64,000 nt of DNA, from NCBI RefSeq assembly GCF_005503355.1, contig NZ_SCMK01000021.1, positions 27,193 through 91,192 on the forward strand, written 5' to 3'. This document shows positions 25,423 through 33,864 of the stretch, one piece after another; position 1 is the stretch's first letter, and each line of letters begins with the position of its first letter. The DNA is from Sphingomonas sp. 1F27F7B. GTDB taxonomy: Bacteria; Pseudomonadota; Alphaproteobacteria; Sphingomonadales; Sphingomonadaceae. The notes beneath the pieces are model-generated. The model did no database searches, was not told where the DNA came from, and was given only the letters and a program-made list of their open reading frames with translations. The position numbers were made by a program, and so were the translations under genes.

Positions 25423-28239
25423 TCACATCTTGAACCGGGCGCCGATGCGGAAGGTCCGCCCGAGCAGGTCGTAGATCGACTGGTTGGTCGCCGGCGTCGC
25501 ATAGGCGCTGCCCGCTGGTCCCGGCGCCACCACCGGCGGATCCTTGTCGAGCAGGTTGCTGACGTTGAAGAACAGCTGCACGTCCCTCCCCCCCATCTTG
25601 AAGCCCTGGGTGAACGAGGCGTCGAGGTAGAAGGCGCCCTTGATCCGGTTGTCGTTGATCGTGCGGTGGGTGACCGTGGAAGTCGGGCAGCCGCTGGTGC
25701 ATTCGACGAAGCTGTTGTCGTAGACGCCGTCGCTCACGCCGCGCCCGATCAGCGTGACGTTGAAATCGTCCACATCATAGCTGGCCTGGGCGCGGTAGAG
25801 CCATTTCGGGGTGCCGCCCGGGGCGTTCTGGCCCACCGTGTCGGTCGGCGCGTCGATGCCGTTGTCGAAATAATTCTTGATGTAGCGCGTCGCCATGCCG
25901 CGCAGCGAGAAGTTGCCGGGGCCGACGCGCGTCCGGTACGAAGCCTCGAAATCGATGCCCTGCGCCTTCTGCACCGCGAAGTTGAACGGGCTCTCATACA
26001 CCTGCAGGTTGTTGCCGAACGCATTGGGCCCGCGCACCACGGCCGCGCAAAAGGCCTGGATGCCTTCGTTGCAGCGATCGACGATCGTCTGGGCGGCGAC
26101 CGATCCGATCGCGCCGTTGATCTTGATGTTGTAATAGTCGACCGACATCGCGAAGCCGCGCAGGAAGCTCGGCTGCAACACCACGCCGACACCCCATTGA
26201 TCGGCCTTTTCGGGCTGGAGCAGGGCGTTGCCGCGGGTGGTGCCCGCAAAGGTGACCGACGCGTTGTTCTGCGAGGAATCGATCAGCACGTTGATCCGCG
26301 TCGATCCGGCGGTGAACAATTCGCCCAGATTGGGCGCGCGAATGTCGCGCGAGCGGGTGGCACGGAAGCGGATGTCGGGGATCGGCTGGAAGGTCAGGCC
26401 CGCCTTCCAGGTTGTGACATAGCCCGAAGTCGAATAATCGGTCCCGCGCACCGCGCCGTTGAGGTCGAGCCCCTTGATCACCGGCACCGCGAGTTCGACA
26501 TAGCCTTCGGTCACGCTGTACTGGCCGAAGCTGGGCAGGAAGTTCCCGACGAACCAGCCGCTCTGATATTCGGTGGGCACGAAGCCGCTCACCTTCTCGC
26601 GGCGATGCTCGCCGCCGACCGAGACGGAGACCGGGCCGGCCGGCAGCGCGAACGCGTCGAACGCCAGGTTGGCGGCGACGACATCCTGCTCGAACTTCTG
26701 CCGGCGATACGGATTGCCGAGGACATAGGCGAGCGCTTCGGGGCTGGCGACGCCGATGCCGAGGCGGTTCAGCGGCACGCAGCCATTGGTCGGCGCCGTC
26801 AGCGTCGAACGGCACACGATCGTCCCCGCCGGCACGCCCATGGCATTCCCGGCCGGCGCGAACACCGCATCCTGCGCCAGTGCGAGCCGCGCATTGTTGG
26901 TGATGTCGCGCGCCATCTCGCGCGTGCGGCTGACACCCTTCTGGTAATAGATGTCCCAGCGCGCGGTGCCGGCGAATAGCGGGAAGCTGCCATTGGCGCC
27001 CACCACATAGCGCTGCAGCTCGCGCTCGGTATCGTTCTTGCGGATCGGCAGATCGGCATTGCTGGTGCCCAGTGTGAAGCTGGCGATGCCGCCGAGCTGG
27101 GCACGGACCGAAGCCGGGATATAGGCATTGTCCGAACGGATCGTGACGTTCGCCTGGTTGAGCTGCACGCCGAGCCAGCCGAGATTCTGCGACTTGGCAT
27201 AGGAAGCCTGGCCGAACAGGTTGAGCCAGTCGGCCACTTCGAAGCTCACGCGTCCGAACAGGCTCTTGCGGTTCTCCTCCGGATCGAGCGACTGGAAGCC
27301 GTTGACCTGAGTCGACTGCCAGTCGCCGCCGATCTGCCAGGGATCGCGGTTGGTGCCGAAATTATACTGGCTGACCGCACCGCCATAGCCGAACTGGGTG
27401 CCGCGCAGCGCGGTGTTGAGGATGATGCCGCCCCGCGTCGCCTGGCTGAGCCCGGCGCCCGAGACCACCAGCCGCTCCGGCTGGCCGTTCCCCGCCACAT
27501 AGGCGGGGTTGTTGATCATGTACCACCCACGGTTGTTCCAGTCGCGCGGAACGCCGTGCAGCCCTTCCTTTACCGCGAGTTCGCCGTTGAGCAGGATATG
27601 GCCGCGCCCACCCGCGAAGCCGGTGCCGGCGGTCAGCGTCGCGCGGTAGTTGGGCGCGTCGCCATAAGTGGAGATGCCATATTCAACCGTGCCCTTGAGG
27701 CCCGAATATTCCTTGTCGAGGATGAAGTTCACCACGCCCGACACGGCATCCGAGCCATAGGCGGCCGAGGCGCCCCCGGTGACGATCTCGACGCTCTTGA
27801 TCAGTCCCTGCGGAAAGGTGTTGACGTCGACCAGCCCGCCGACGGTCGATCCCACCGAGCGCTGGCCGTCCAGCAGCACGAGCGTGCGCGCGGTGCCCAG
27901 CGCGCGCAGGTTGAGCGCGTTGACGCCGGCGGTGCCGGCCGAGATGTTGAGGTTCGAATTGGCCGGCGTCACGCTGCCGACGAGCGACGGGATCTCGTTG
28001 ACATAATCGGCGACGTTGGCGGGCGCGCTCGCCGCCATGTCCTCCGCGTTGATCACGGTGAGCGGCGTCGGCGCCTGATAGCCGTTGCGCTGGATGCGCG
28101 TGCCGGTGACGGTGATCTCGGTCTGCGGCGTCTCGGCTGCCGGCTCGGCATTCTGCGCTTCCTGCGCATATGCCGCACCGTTCCAAAGCAGCGCGATCGC
28201 CAGCGCGGACAGAGAGGCGGCCCTCGATGATCTTGTCAT
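25423..28239 (-). CDS. TonB-dependent receptor of the D-amino-acid operon
   Basis: Outer-membrane receptor, 938 aa. The signal peptide covers residues 1-26 and a TonB box EITVTGT lies at 41-47. The plug has TLVLLDGQRSVGS and ASAAYGSDAVSGVVNFILD, and the barrel ends in RFKM. The start is preceded by GAAGGGGAAG. It has no STN domain. It lies between two D-aminoacylase-like genes, so it probably imports their acylated or D-amino-acid-containing substrate across the outer membrane. The ending in Met after Phe-Lys is slightly unlike the usual terminal Phe. Confidence 0.92.
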   Translation of the reverse strand: MTRSSRAASLSALAIALLWNGAAYAQEAQNAEPAAETPQTEITVTGTRIQRNGYQAPTPLTVINAEDMAASAPANVADYVNEIPSLVGSVTPANSNLNISAGTAGVNALNLRALGTARTLVLLDGQRSVGSTVGGLVDVNTFPQGLIKSVEIVTGGASAAYGSDAVSGVVNFILDKEYSGLKGTVEYGISTYGDAPNYRATLTAGTGFAGGRGHILLNGELAVKEGLHGVPRDWNNRGWYMINNPAYVAGNGQPERLVVSGAGLSQATRGGIILNTALRGTQFGYGGAVSQYNFGTNRDPWQIGGDWQSTQVNGFQSLDPEENRKSLFGRVSFEVADWLNLFGQASYAKSQNLGWLGVQLNQANVTIRSDNAYIPASVRAQLGGIASFTLGTSNADLPIRKNDTERELQRYVVGANGSFPLFAGTARWDIYYQKGVSRTREMARDITNNARLALAQDAVFAPAGNAMGVPAGTIVCRSTLTAPTNGCVPLNRLGIGVASPEALAYVLGNPYRRQKFEQDVVAANLAFDAFALPAGPVSVSVGGEHRREKVSGFVPTEYQSGWFVGNFLPSFGQYSVTEGYVELAVPVIKGLDLNGAVRGTDYSTSGYVTTWKAGLTFQPIPDIRFRATRSRDIRAPNLGELFTAGSTRINVLIDSSQNNASVTFAGTTRGNALLQPEKADQWGVGVVLQPSFLRGFAMSVDYYNIKINGAIGSVAAQTIVDRCNEGIQAFCAAVVRGPNAFGNNLQVYESPFNFAVQKAQGIDFEASYRTRVGPGNFSLRGMATRYIKNYFDNGIDAPTDTVGQNAPGGTPKWLYRAQASYDVDDFNVTLIGRGVSDGVYDNSFVECTSGCPTSTVTHRTINDNRIKGAFYLDASFTQGFKMGGRDVQLFFNVSNLLDKDPPVVAPGPAGSAYATPATNQSIYDLLGRTFRIGARFKM

Positions 28240-28343
28240 ATTTCTTCCCCTTCCTCAGTGTAGTCGAGCGATGATGCCACTCGTGCGCCGGTTGCTCCGG
28301 CTGCACCGCATCGGCTCCTTCCTGCGATTTCCCCGTCAGTCGC

Positions 28344-29981
28344 TTATCGGCAGCTCCCCGGCCTGGGCTGGCGCGGCAGCGGGCGGCCGCCGGCGGCGCC
28401 GGTCGGCTCGCCATTCTCGATGGCGACCACGCCGTTGACGATCACCGTGCGCATGCCCGTGGAGAACCGCGCCGGATGGACATAGTCGGCCCGCGGCGCG
28501 AACCGGCCGGGATCGAACGCGATCACATCGGCAAAGGCGCCGGCCTTGAGCTGCCCTCGCCCTTCCAGGCCGAACATCGCCGCCGTCACGGCGGTGCTGC
28601 GATCGATGAAGGCGCGCAGGTCGATGACCTGCTTCTCCTTCACATAGGTCGCGTATTTACGGGCGAAGGACGCATAATAGCGCGGATGGCCCTGCGACGC
28701 GTCCGAGCTGGTCACCACCCAGGGCTGTTGCATGAACGCAGCGATGTCCGCCTCGCTCTGGTTGAACGACGCGACGCCCGCCTCGCGCTTGCGCAGGATC
28801 GCGATCGCGGCGTCGATCGGGTCGGTGCCGGCAGCCGTCGCGACCTGGGCCAGCGTCTTGCCCTCCGCGTCGGCCGGGCCCGAAGTGATCAGCAGCGATG
28901 CGGGGCCGCCGCGCCGGCGCAGATTGTCCGCGATCTCCGGCCGCATCTTGGCCATCGCGGCAGGATCGTCGAACCGCCTGAGCATCGCGGCGCGCCCGCC
29001 ATCCTGGGCCCAGCGCGGCATCAGCGCGGCCGACAGCCCGGTTCCCGAGGCGGACCAGGGATATTGATCGGCATGGACCACCTGCCCCGCCTTCCGCGCC
29101 GCCTCGATCTGCGCGATGATCGCTCCGGTCTGGCCCTGCACGTCGACGCCCAGCGCCTTGATATGCGCGATGTGGACCGGGATGCCCGCCTCGCGGCCGA
29201 TCTCGATCGCTTCGGCGACCGCGCCCTTCAGGCCGATCGTATAGGAGGATTCGTCGCGCAGATGGCTGTCATAGATGCCGCCCTTCTCGGCGGCGGCGCG
29301 GGCCAGCGCGACCACCTCGTCACGCTTGGCGAAGCTCTGCGGCGCGTAGAACAGTCCCGTCGAGAGCCCCAGCGCGCCCTGGCACATGGCCGAGGAGACC
29401 AGCCCCTGCATCCGGGCCAGCTCTTCCGGGGTCGGCGCGCGATCGTCCGGGCCGATCACCTTCAGCCGGACCGCGCCGAGGCCGACATAAGTGGCGAAGT
29501 TGATGCCATAGTCACGGCTCGACTGGCCGAGCGCCGCTTCTCCCTCACCGCCCTTCGCTCCGCTGTCGCGGCCGAAGGTGCGGGCGATGTCGGGATCGCC
29601 GCCACCGTCCACGCCGATAAAGGCCGTCGTCACGCCCTGGGTGAGAAATGGCAGCACGAGCCGCGCAGCAGGATCGCCGGACGCCAGGGCATTGTTGACA
29701 TGGGTGTGGGTGTCGATGAACCCGGGCGCGACGATCAGCCCGGTCGCGTCGATGATCTTCGCGGCGCTGCCCGGCGCCTTCGGGCCGACATAGACGATGC
29801 GATCGCCGCGGATCGCCACATCGCCCCGGAAAGGCGCGGCGTTGCCACGATAGATGGTGCCGCCGCGCAGGATCAGGTCGGCGGCCGGTTCCGGGCCGCC
29901 TCCCCGTGCGAGGGCCACCCCGGCGGCGGCCAGCGCGATACCTGCCGCTACGCCAATCTTCAGCTTTCGACCCCGAACCAT
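28344..29981 (-). CDS. N-acyl-D-amino-acid deacylase-like protein 2
   Basis: Second D-aminoacylase-family amidohydrolase, 545 aa, with an N-terminal hydrophobic segment (about 8-25) that works as a signal peptide or anchor. Seen are THTH (His92/His94), YDSHLRDE, AHIKALG and HADQYPWSASG. As in the other copy, Asp (residue 125, in GVDGGG) replaces the usual metal-bridging Cys. I chose the ATG at 29981 because GGGGGAG lies about 9 bases upstream; the ATG at 29999 has no ribosome site. It is only moderately similar to the downstream paralogue, so the two probably differ in specificity. DgcA ends 35 bases upstream. Confidence 0.85.
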   Translation of the reverse strand: MVRGRKLKIGVAAGIALAAAGVALARGGGPEPAADLILRGGTIYRGNAAPFRGDVAIRGDRIVYVGPKAPGSAAKIIDATGLIVAPGFIDTHTHVNNALASGDPAARLVLPFLTQGVTTAFIGVDGGGDPDIARTFGRDSGAKGGEGEAALGQSSRDYGINFATYVGLGAVRLKVIGPDDRAPTPEELARMQGLVSSAMCQGALGLSTGLFYAPQSFAKRDEVVALARAAAEKGGIYDSHLRDESSYTIGLKGAVAEAIEIGREAGIPVHIAHIKALGVDVQGQTGAIIAQIEAARKAGQVVHADQYPWSASGTGLSAALMPRWAQDGGRAAMLRRFDDPAAMAKMRPEIADNLRRRGGPASLLITSGPADAEGKTLAQVATAAGTDPIDAAIAILRKREAGVASFNQSEADIAAFMQQPWVVTSSDASQGHPRYYASFARKYATYVKEKQVIDLRAFIDRSTAVTAAMFGLEGRGQLKAGAFADVIAFDPGRFAPRADYVHPARFSTGMRTVIVNGVVAIENGEPTGAAGGRPLPRQPRPGSCR

Positions 29982-30016
29982 CCGACGCGACTCCCCCATT
30001 TGCTTATTACTTTCGG

Positions 30017-31006
30017 TTATGGCGTTCCCCAGAAGCCGGGCGCCGGCAGCGACAGCATGCCCCCGGCGCCGCGAACGCCGCCCGGCCGGTCTTCCGCCAG
30101 CCACAGCGGACCATCGAGATCGACGAAGCCGGACCGCGCCGCGATCACCAGCGCGGGCGCGATCGACAGCGAAGTCGAGATCATGCTGCCCGTCATCACG
30201 CCGAGCCCGGCTGCGGCGGCGGCCTCTGCGAGCGCGAGCGCCCCGGTGAGGCCGCCCGTCTTGTCGAGCTTGATGTTGACCACCTGATATTTGCCGGCGA
30301 GCGCCGCGACGTCGCCGGCGATGTGGGCGGATTCGTCCGCGGCGATCGGAACCAGCGGTGCGAACCCTTCCAGCGCCGCATCCTCGCCAGCGGGCAGCGG
30401 CTGTTCGAGCAGGTCGACGCGCAGCTCGGCGAGCAGTGGCTGCAGCCGCTCGACTTCGGCGATCGTCCAGCTCTCGTTCGGGTCGACGATCACGCGCGGG
30501 CCCGGCGCCGCTTCGCGCACACGCCGGATCTGTGCCTCGGGATCGCTGCCGTCGACCTTGATCTTGATGAGCGGCACGTCCGCCAGGCGGTGCGCAGCCA
30601 CCGCCATCGCCCCGGGCGCGTCCAGGCTGACGGTCATCGCCGTCGCGGTCGGACCGAGCGGCGCCATGCCGAGCAGTTCGGGAACGCTGCGCCCGGCCAG
30701 CTTCGCCTCCAGGTCCCAGAGCGCGCAATCGACGGCGTTGCGCGCGGCGCCAGCGGGCATCAGGGCGAGCAGTTCGTCGCGGGAAACCCCGGCCTCGATC
30801 GCGCCGCGGGCGGCTTCGATCTCCGCCAGCGCGCCTTCGATCGACTCCCCGTAGCGCGGATAGGGAACCCCCTCCCCGCGCCCGGTCGCCCCATCGGCCG
30901 CGATCGCGACGGTCACCACCTCGGCAACTGTCTTCACGCCCCGCGAGATGCGGAACGGCGTGGCTAGAGCGAAAGCGTCGCTACGCGCGATGAGGCTTCG
31001 AAGCAT
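30017..31006 (-). CDS. dgcA: Enolase-superfamily epimerase DgcA-like (N-acetyl-D-Glu racemase)
   Basis: Muconate-lactonising/dipeptide-epimerase subgroup enzyme of the enolase superfamily, 329 aa, cytoplasmic. Catalytic and metal residues are recognisable: Lys in LIKIKVDG, Asp in VDPNESW, the DESAH segment and the opposite Lys in NIKLDKTGG. Next to DgcN the most specific reading is DgcA, which inverts N-acetyl-D-glutamate to N-acetyl-L-glutamate; L-Ala-D/L-Glu epimerase is the alternative and would also suit peptidoglycan-derived peptides. Its start lies 43 bases inside the dgcN gene, so the two are translationally linked. Confidence 0.82.
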   Translation of the reverse strand: MLRSLIARSDAFALATPFRISRGVKTVAEVVTVAIAADGATGRGEGVPYPRYGESIEGALAEIEAARGAIEAGVSRDELLALMPAGAARNAVDCALWDLEAKLAGRSVPELLGMAPLGPTATAMTVSLDAPGAMAVAAHRLADVPLIKIKVDGSDPEAQIRRVREAAPGPRVIVDPNESWTIAEVERLQPLLAELRVDLLEQPLPAGEDAALEGFAPLVPIAADESAHIAGDVAALAGKYQVVNIKLDKTGGLTGALALAEAAAAAGLGVMTGSMISTSLSIAPALVIAARSGFVDLDGPLWLAEDRPGGVRGAGGMLSLPAPGFWGTP

Positions 31007-32001
31007 TGGTCGATCCTGTCGATGATGGGGTCCACACCCATGGCATAGGGGTCCGTACAGGGCAGGCCGAGCGCATCGGCGGTCTCGGCGCAGAGCCGCT
31101 CGGCTTCCGCGCGCGCCAGCTTGGAGGTGTTGAGCGCGACGCCGACTGCCTGCACCTCGGGGCTGGTGAGCCGCGCCACGGCCAGATTGGCCTCCAGCGT
31201 CTCCTTCAGCCCCGGCACCGGATAATGCGGAAGGCCGCGCATGTGCGCGCGCATGGGATCGTGGCACAGTACCAGCGCCGCCGGCTGGGCGCCGTGCAGC
31301 AGGCCGGTGGAGACGCCGGCGAAAGAGGGGTGGAACAGTGATCCCTGCCCCTCGATGAGATCCCAGCCGCCATCGGTGCGCGCGGGCGAGATATCCTCGA
31401 TCGCGCCCGAAATGAAATCGGCGATGACCGCGTCGAGCGGCACGCCGCTGCCGGCGATCAGGATGCCGGTCTGGCCGGTCGCGCGGAAATCGGCGGCCAT
31501 GCCCCGCGCGCGCATGCCGCGCTCGAGACAGAGCGTCGCGTACATCTTGCCCACCGAGCAATCGGTGCCGACAGTGAGCAGCCGCTTGCCCTCGCGCCGC
31601 TTGCCGTTGCCGACCGGGATGCCCGGCCGGGGATCGCGCACGTCGTGCAGCTGGCGCCCGTGCCGCGCCGCCGCCGCGACGATCGCCGGCTCCTCGCGCA
31701 GCCGGTGATGCAGGCCGGACGCCACGTCGAGCCCGACCTCGATCGCCGTGATCGCATCGGCGACGAGATCGGCGCTCATGCGGCCGCCGGCATTGGCGAT
31801 GCCGAGCACCAGGGTCCTGGCGCCCGCCGCGACTGCCTCCGCAAAGCCCATGCGCGACAGCCCCAGCGTCAATCCGCAATCGTCATGGCGGAACTCGCCG
31901 ACGCAATCGTCCGGACGGAACACCGCCAGGCCGCGCGACGTCTTGATTCCCACCTCATCGTTCGAATGGCCGAGATACAGGAGATAAGGACTGGCAATCA
32001 T
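30964..32001 (-). CDS. dgcN: DgcN-like N-acetyltransferase (DUF1611)
   Basis: DUF1611/DgcN family protein, 345 aa, with no signal peptide. The family's P-loop-like motif is present in VGTDCSVGKMYATLCLERGM. The N-terminal domain includes YLGHSNDEVGIKTSRGL. The C-terminal domain has DLIEGQGSLFHPSFAGVS and MGVDPIIDRI. DgcN is reported to acetylate D-glutamate, making the substrate for DgcA. ATG 32001 is chosen; the extra 29 upstream codons do not look like coding sequence. It is the first gene of the minus-strand D-amino-acid operon. The palindrome at 32080-32096 lies 79 bases upstream. Confidence 0.85.
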   Translation of the reverse strand: MIASPYLLYLGHSNDEVGIKTSRGLAVFRPDDCVGEFRHDDCGLTLGLSRMGFAEAVAAGARTLVLGIANAGGRMSADLVADAITAIEVGLDVASGLHHRLREEPAIVAAAARHGRQLHDVRDPRPGIPVGNGKRREGKRLLTVGTDCSVGKMYATLCLERGMRARGMAADFRATGQTGILIAGSGVPLDAVIADFISGAIEDISPARTDGGWDLIEGQGSLFHPSFAGVSTGLLHGAQPAALVLCHDPMRAHMRGLPHYPVPGLKETLEANLAVARLTSPEVQAVGVALNTSKLARAEAERLCAETADALGLPCTDPYAMGVDPIIDRIDQCFEASSRVATLSL

Positions 32002-32079
32002 TGAATACCCCGATCGATGCCTTGAGCCGCATGATTGCCCAAACACGGCGCCGCGCCACGTTCGAAAGCCGCGTTGCCG

Positions 32080-32096
32080 CATAACCATTTGTTATG
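32080..32096. promoter_or_regulatory. Palindrome upstream of the dgcN operon
   Basis: CATAAC-CATTT-GTTATG is a perfect 6-bp inverted repeat with a 5-base spacer. It lies in the 277-base divergent gap between dgcN and the ECF sigma gene. Position and symmetry suit an operator for the D-amino-acid operon. The word TTTGTTATG also occurs at about 19429-19437 in the rha divergent region. No dedicated regulator gene lies in this operon. Confidence 0.4.
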
Positions 32097-32278
32097 GGAA
32101 GGCGGAGTTGAGACGAGCGCGGCGTAAAAAAACCGCCACTTGCAATAAGGAAATTCGTTGGTCAGGTATCTGAACAGTCACGAACGACAAGAAGTCGCGT
32201 AGATAGAGAACAAAAGGCAGGAGAGGCACGACGAAGAAGGGGGCGAACTTCGAACGACGTCGCCTGAGAGCGACGTGG

Positions 32279-32833
32279 GTGGCGGAAACCGTGATCCCGT
32301 ACGAGAGCACGGTACGGGCGTGGCTCGTGCGCGCACGCGTCTCGGAGGAGGACATCGATGATATCGTTCAGGAAGCCTATTGCCGGATCGCCGCACTCGA
32401 CACGGTCGACCATATCACCCGGCCCGGCGCCTATTTCTTCTCGATCGTGCGCAACCTGCTGCTCCAGCGACTCAAGCGCGGCCGGATCGTATCGATCGAC
32501 ATGATCGCCGAGATCGAAACCTATGCGATCGACGACAGCCCCTCCCCCGAACGGGAAGCCGCGGGCCGGCTGGACTATGCGCGGCTGCGCGCGATCATGG
32601 CGAAGCTGCCCGAACGCTGCCGACGCATCGTGGAGATGCGCAAGATCGAGGGCATCTCGCAAAAGGAGATCGCCCGCCGCGTGGGCGTCAGCGAAAGCGT
32701 GGTCGAGAACGACGTCCATCACGGCGTCCAGACGATCCTGCGCGTCTGGCGCGACGAGGACCGGCGAGTGACGGCCTGGCTGAACGGCTTCGAGGCAGGC
32801 GCGCCCCGCGCGGACGGAGGGCGCCGGTCATGA
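32279..32833 (+). CDS. ECF sigma factor (FecI-like)
   Basis: RNA polymerase sigma factor of the FecI group, 184 aa. Region 2 includes DIDDIVQEAYCRIAAL and YFFSIVRNLLLQRLKR. Region 4 includes LPERCRRIVEMRKIEGIS and the helix-turn-helix EIARRVGVSESVVENDVHHG. It should direct transcription of the receptor at 33865 when released by FecR. The start is a GTG at 32279; another in-frame GTG follows four codons later and there is no in-frame ATG, so the exact N-terminus is uncertain. Its stop overlaps the FecR start (ATGA at 32830-32833). Confidence 0.87.
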   Translation: MAETVIPYESTVRAWLVRARVSEEDIDDIVQEAYCRIAALDTVDHITRPGAYFFSIVRNLLLQRLKRGRIVSIDMIAEIETYAIDDSPSPEREAAGRLDYARLRAIMAKLPERCRRIVEMRKIEGISQKEIARRVGVSESVVENDVHHGVQTILRVWRDEDRRVTAWLNGFEAGAPRADGGRRS

Positions 32834-33795
32834 CCCACCAGAGCGCACGCGAGATCCAGGACGAAGCCGCGCGCTGGGTCGCGCGGATGGACGGCGCCGA
32901 ATGGAACGACACCGACGAAGCCGAACTGGCGCTCTGGCTCGACGCGGATCCCCGGCGGCGAGGCGCGTTGCTGCAGGCCCAGGCGGCCTGGGCGACGCTC
33001 GACTCGCTGCGGCCGGCCAATGCCGACGGGGAATCGCTCGAGGCGCGGGACAGGCGCTTCGGCGCCGGCCGCCGGCGCTTCCTGATCGGCGGCGGCGCGG
33101 CGATGGCCGCATCGCTCGCGGGGGCGGCGTTCCTGCTCGGCCACGGCACCGACTATGGCACACAGATCGGCGAGATCCGCCGCGTGCCGCTCGCCGACGG
33201 CTCGACGATGGTGATCAACACCGCCAGCCTCGCCTCCGTCGACCTGGAGGCGGCGCAGCGGCTCGTCCGGATCCGGCAGGGCGAGCTGTGGTTCCAGGTC
33301 GCCAAGGATTCGAAGCGCCCCTTCCTGGTCGAGGCGGGCAAGATCCGCGTGCAGGCGGTGGGGACCGCCTTTGCCGTCCGGCGGCGTCAGGCCGGCGCCG
33401 ACATCTTCGTGACGGAAGGCGTGGTGGAAGCCTGGACGAGCGGTGCCGGCGCGCCGCACATTCGCATCGCCGCGGGCGAGCATGCCTTCGTGGCGGACGA
33501 TGCCGCAGTCGTCCGGGCGCCCGCGAGTGCGAGTTCGGTCTATCGGGCGCTCGCCTGGCGAGAAGGCAAGATCGACCTTGCCGGCGTCACGCTCGCCGAT
33601 GCGGCCGCCGAGTTCAACCGCTACAATCGCCGGCAGCTCGTCATCGTCGATCCCGGCATCGCCCGCGAGAGTTTCGACGGCACGCTGCGCACCGACGACC
33701 TCGAAGGCTTCGCCATGGCCGTCCAGGAAAGCCTGGGCGTGCCGATCGACCTCAGCGACCCGAACGAAATTCGCCTCGGCCGGCCACGAAAATAA
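32830..33795 (+). CDS. FecR-family anti-sigma/signal transducer
   Basis: Inner-membrane FecR-type regulator, 321 aa. The cytoplasmic N-terminal DUF4880-like domain (about 1-75: ARWVARMDGAEW, LWLDADPRRRGAL) binds the sigma factor. One membrane segment follows (about 83-104, RRFLIGGGAAMAASLAG), then the periplasmic FecR domain (about 120-240: VPLADGSTMVINTAS, GELWFQVAKDSKRPFLVEAG) and a C-terminal STN-like end. It senses substrate through the receptor at 33865 and controls the upstream sigma factor. The ATGA overlap with the sigma gene supports coupled synthesis. Confidence 0.9.
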   Translation: MTHQSAREIQDEAARWVARMDGAEWNDTDEAELALWLDADPRRRGALLQAQAAWATLDSLRPANADGESLEARDRRFGAGRRRFLIGGGAAMAASLAGAAFLLGHGTDYGTQIGEIRRVPLADGSTMVINTASLASVDLEAAQRLVRIRQGELWFQVAKDSKRPFLVEAGKIRVQAVGTAFAVRRRQAGADIFVTEGVVEAWTSGAGAPHIRIAAGEHAFVADDAAVVRAPASASSVYRALAWREGKIDLAGVTLADAAAEFNRYNRRQLVIVDPGIARESFDGTLRTDDLEGFAMAVQESLGVPIDLSDPNEIRLGRPRK

Positions 33796-33819
33796 AAAGG
33801 AAAATCTCCGCCGGAGACT

Positions 33820-33851
33820 CTTGCGGGATGACGGGCGAAAAAGCCCGCAAG
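33820..33851 (+). promoter_or_regulatory. Stem-loop just before the receptor ribosome site
   Basis: CTTGCGGG (33820-33827) pairs with CCCGCAAG (33844-33851). The last stem base is the first base of the GGGAGAGG ribosome site of the next gene. A nested alternative, GGGC-GAAAAA-GCCC, and a preceding small hairpin, TCTCC-GCC-GGAGA at 33805-33817, lie in the same 69-base gap. The arrangement could uncouple receptor expression from sigma/fecR or mask its translation start. Confidence 0.45.
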
Positions 33852-33864
33852 GGAGAGGAAGAAC

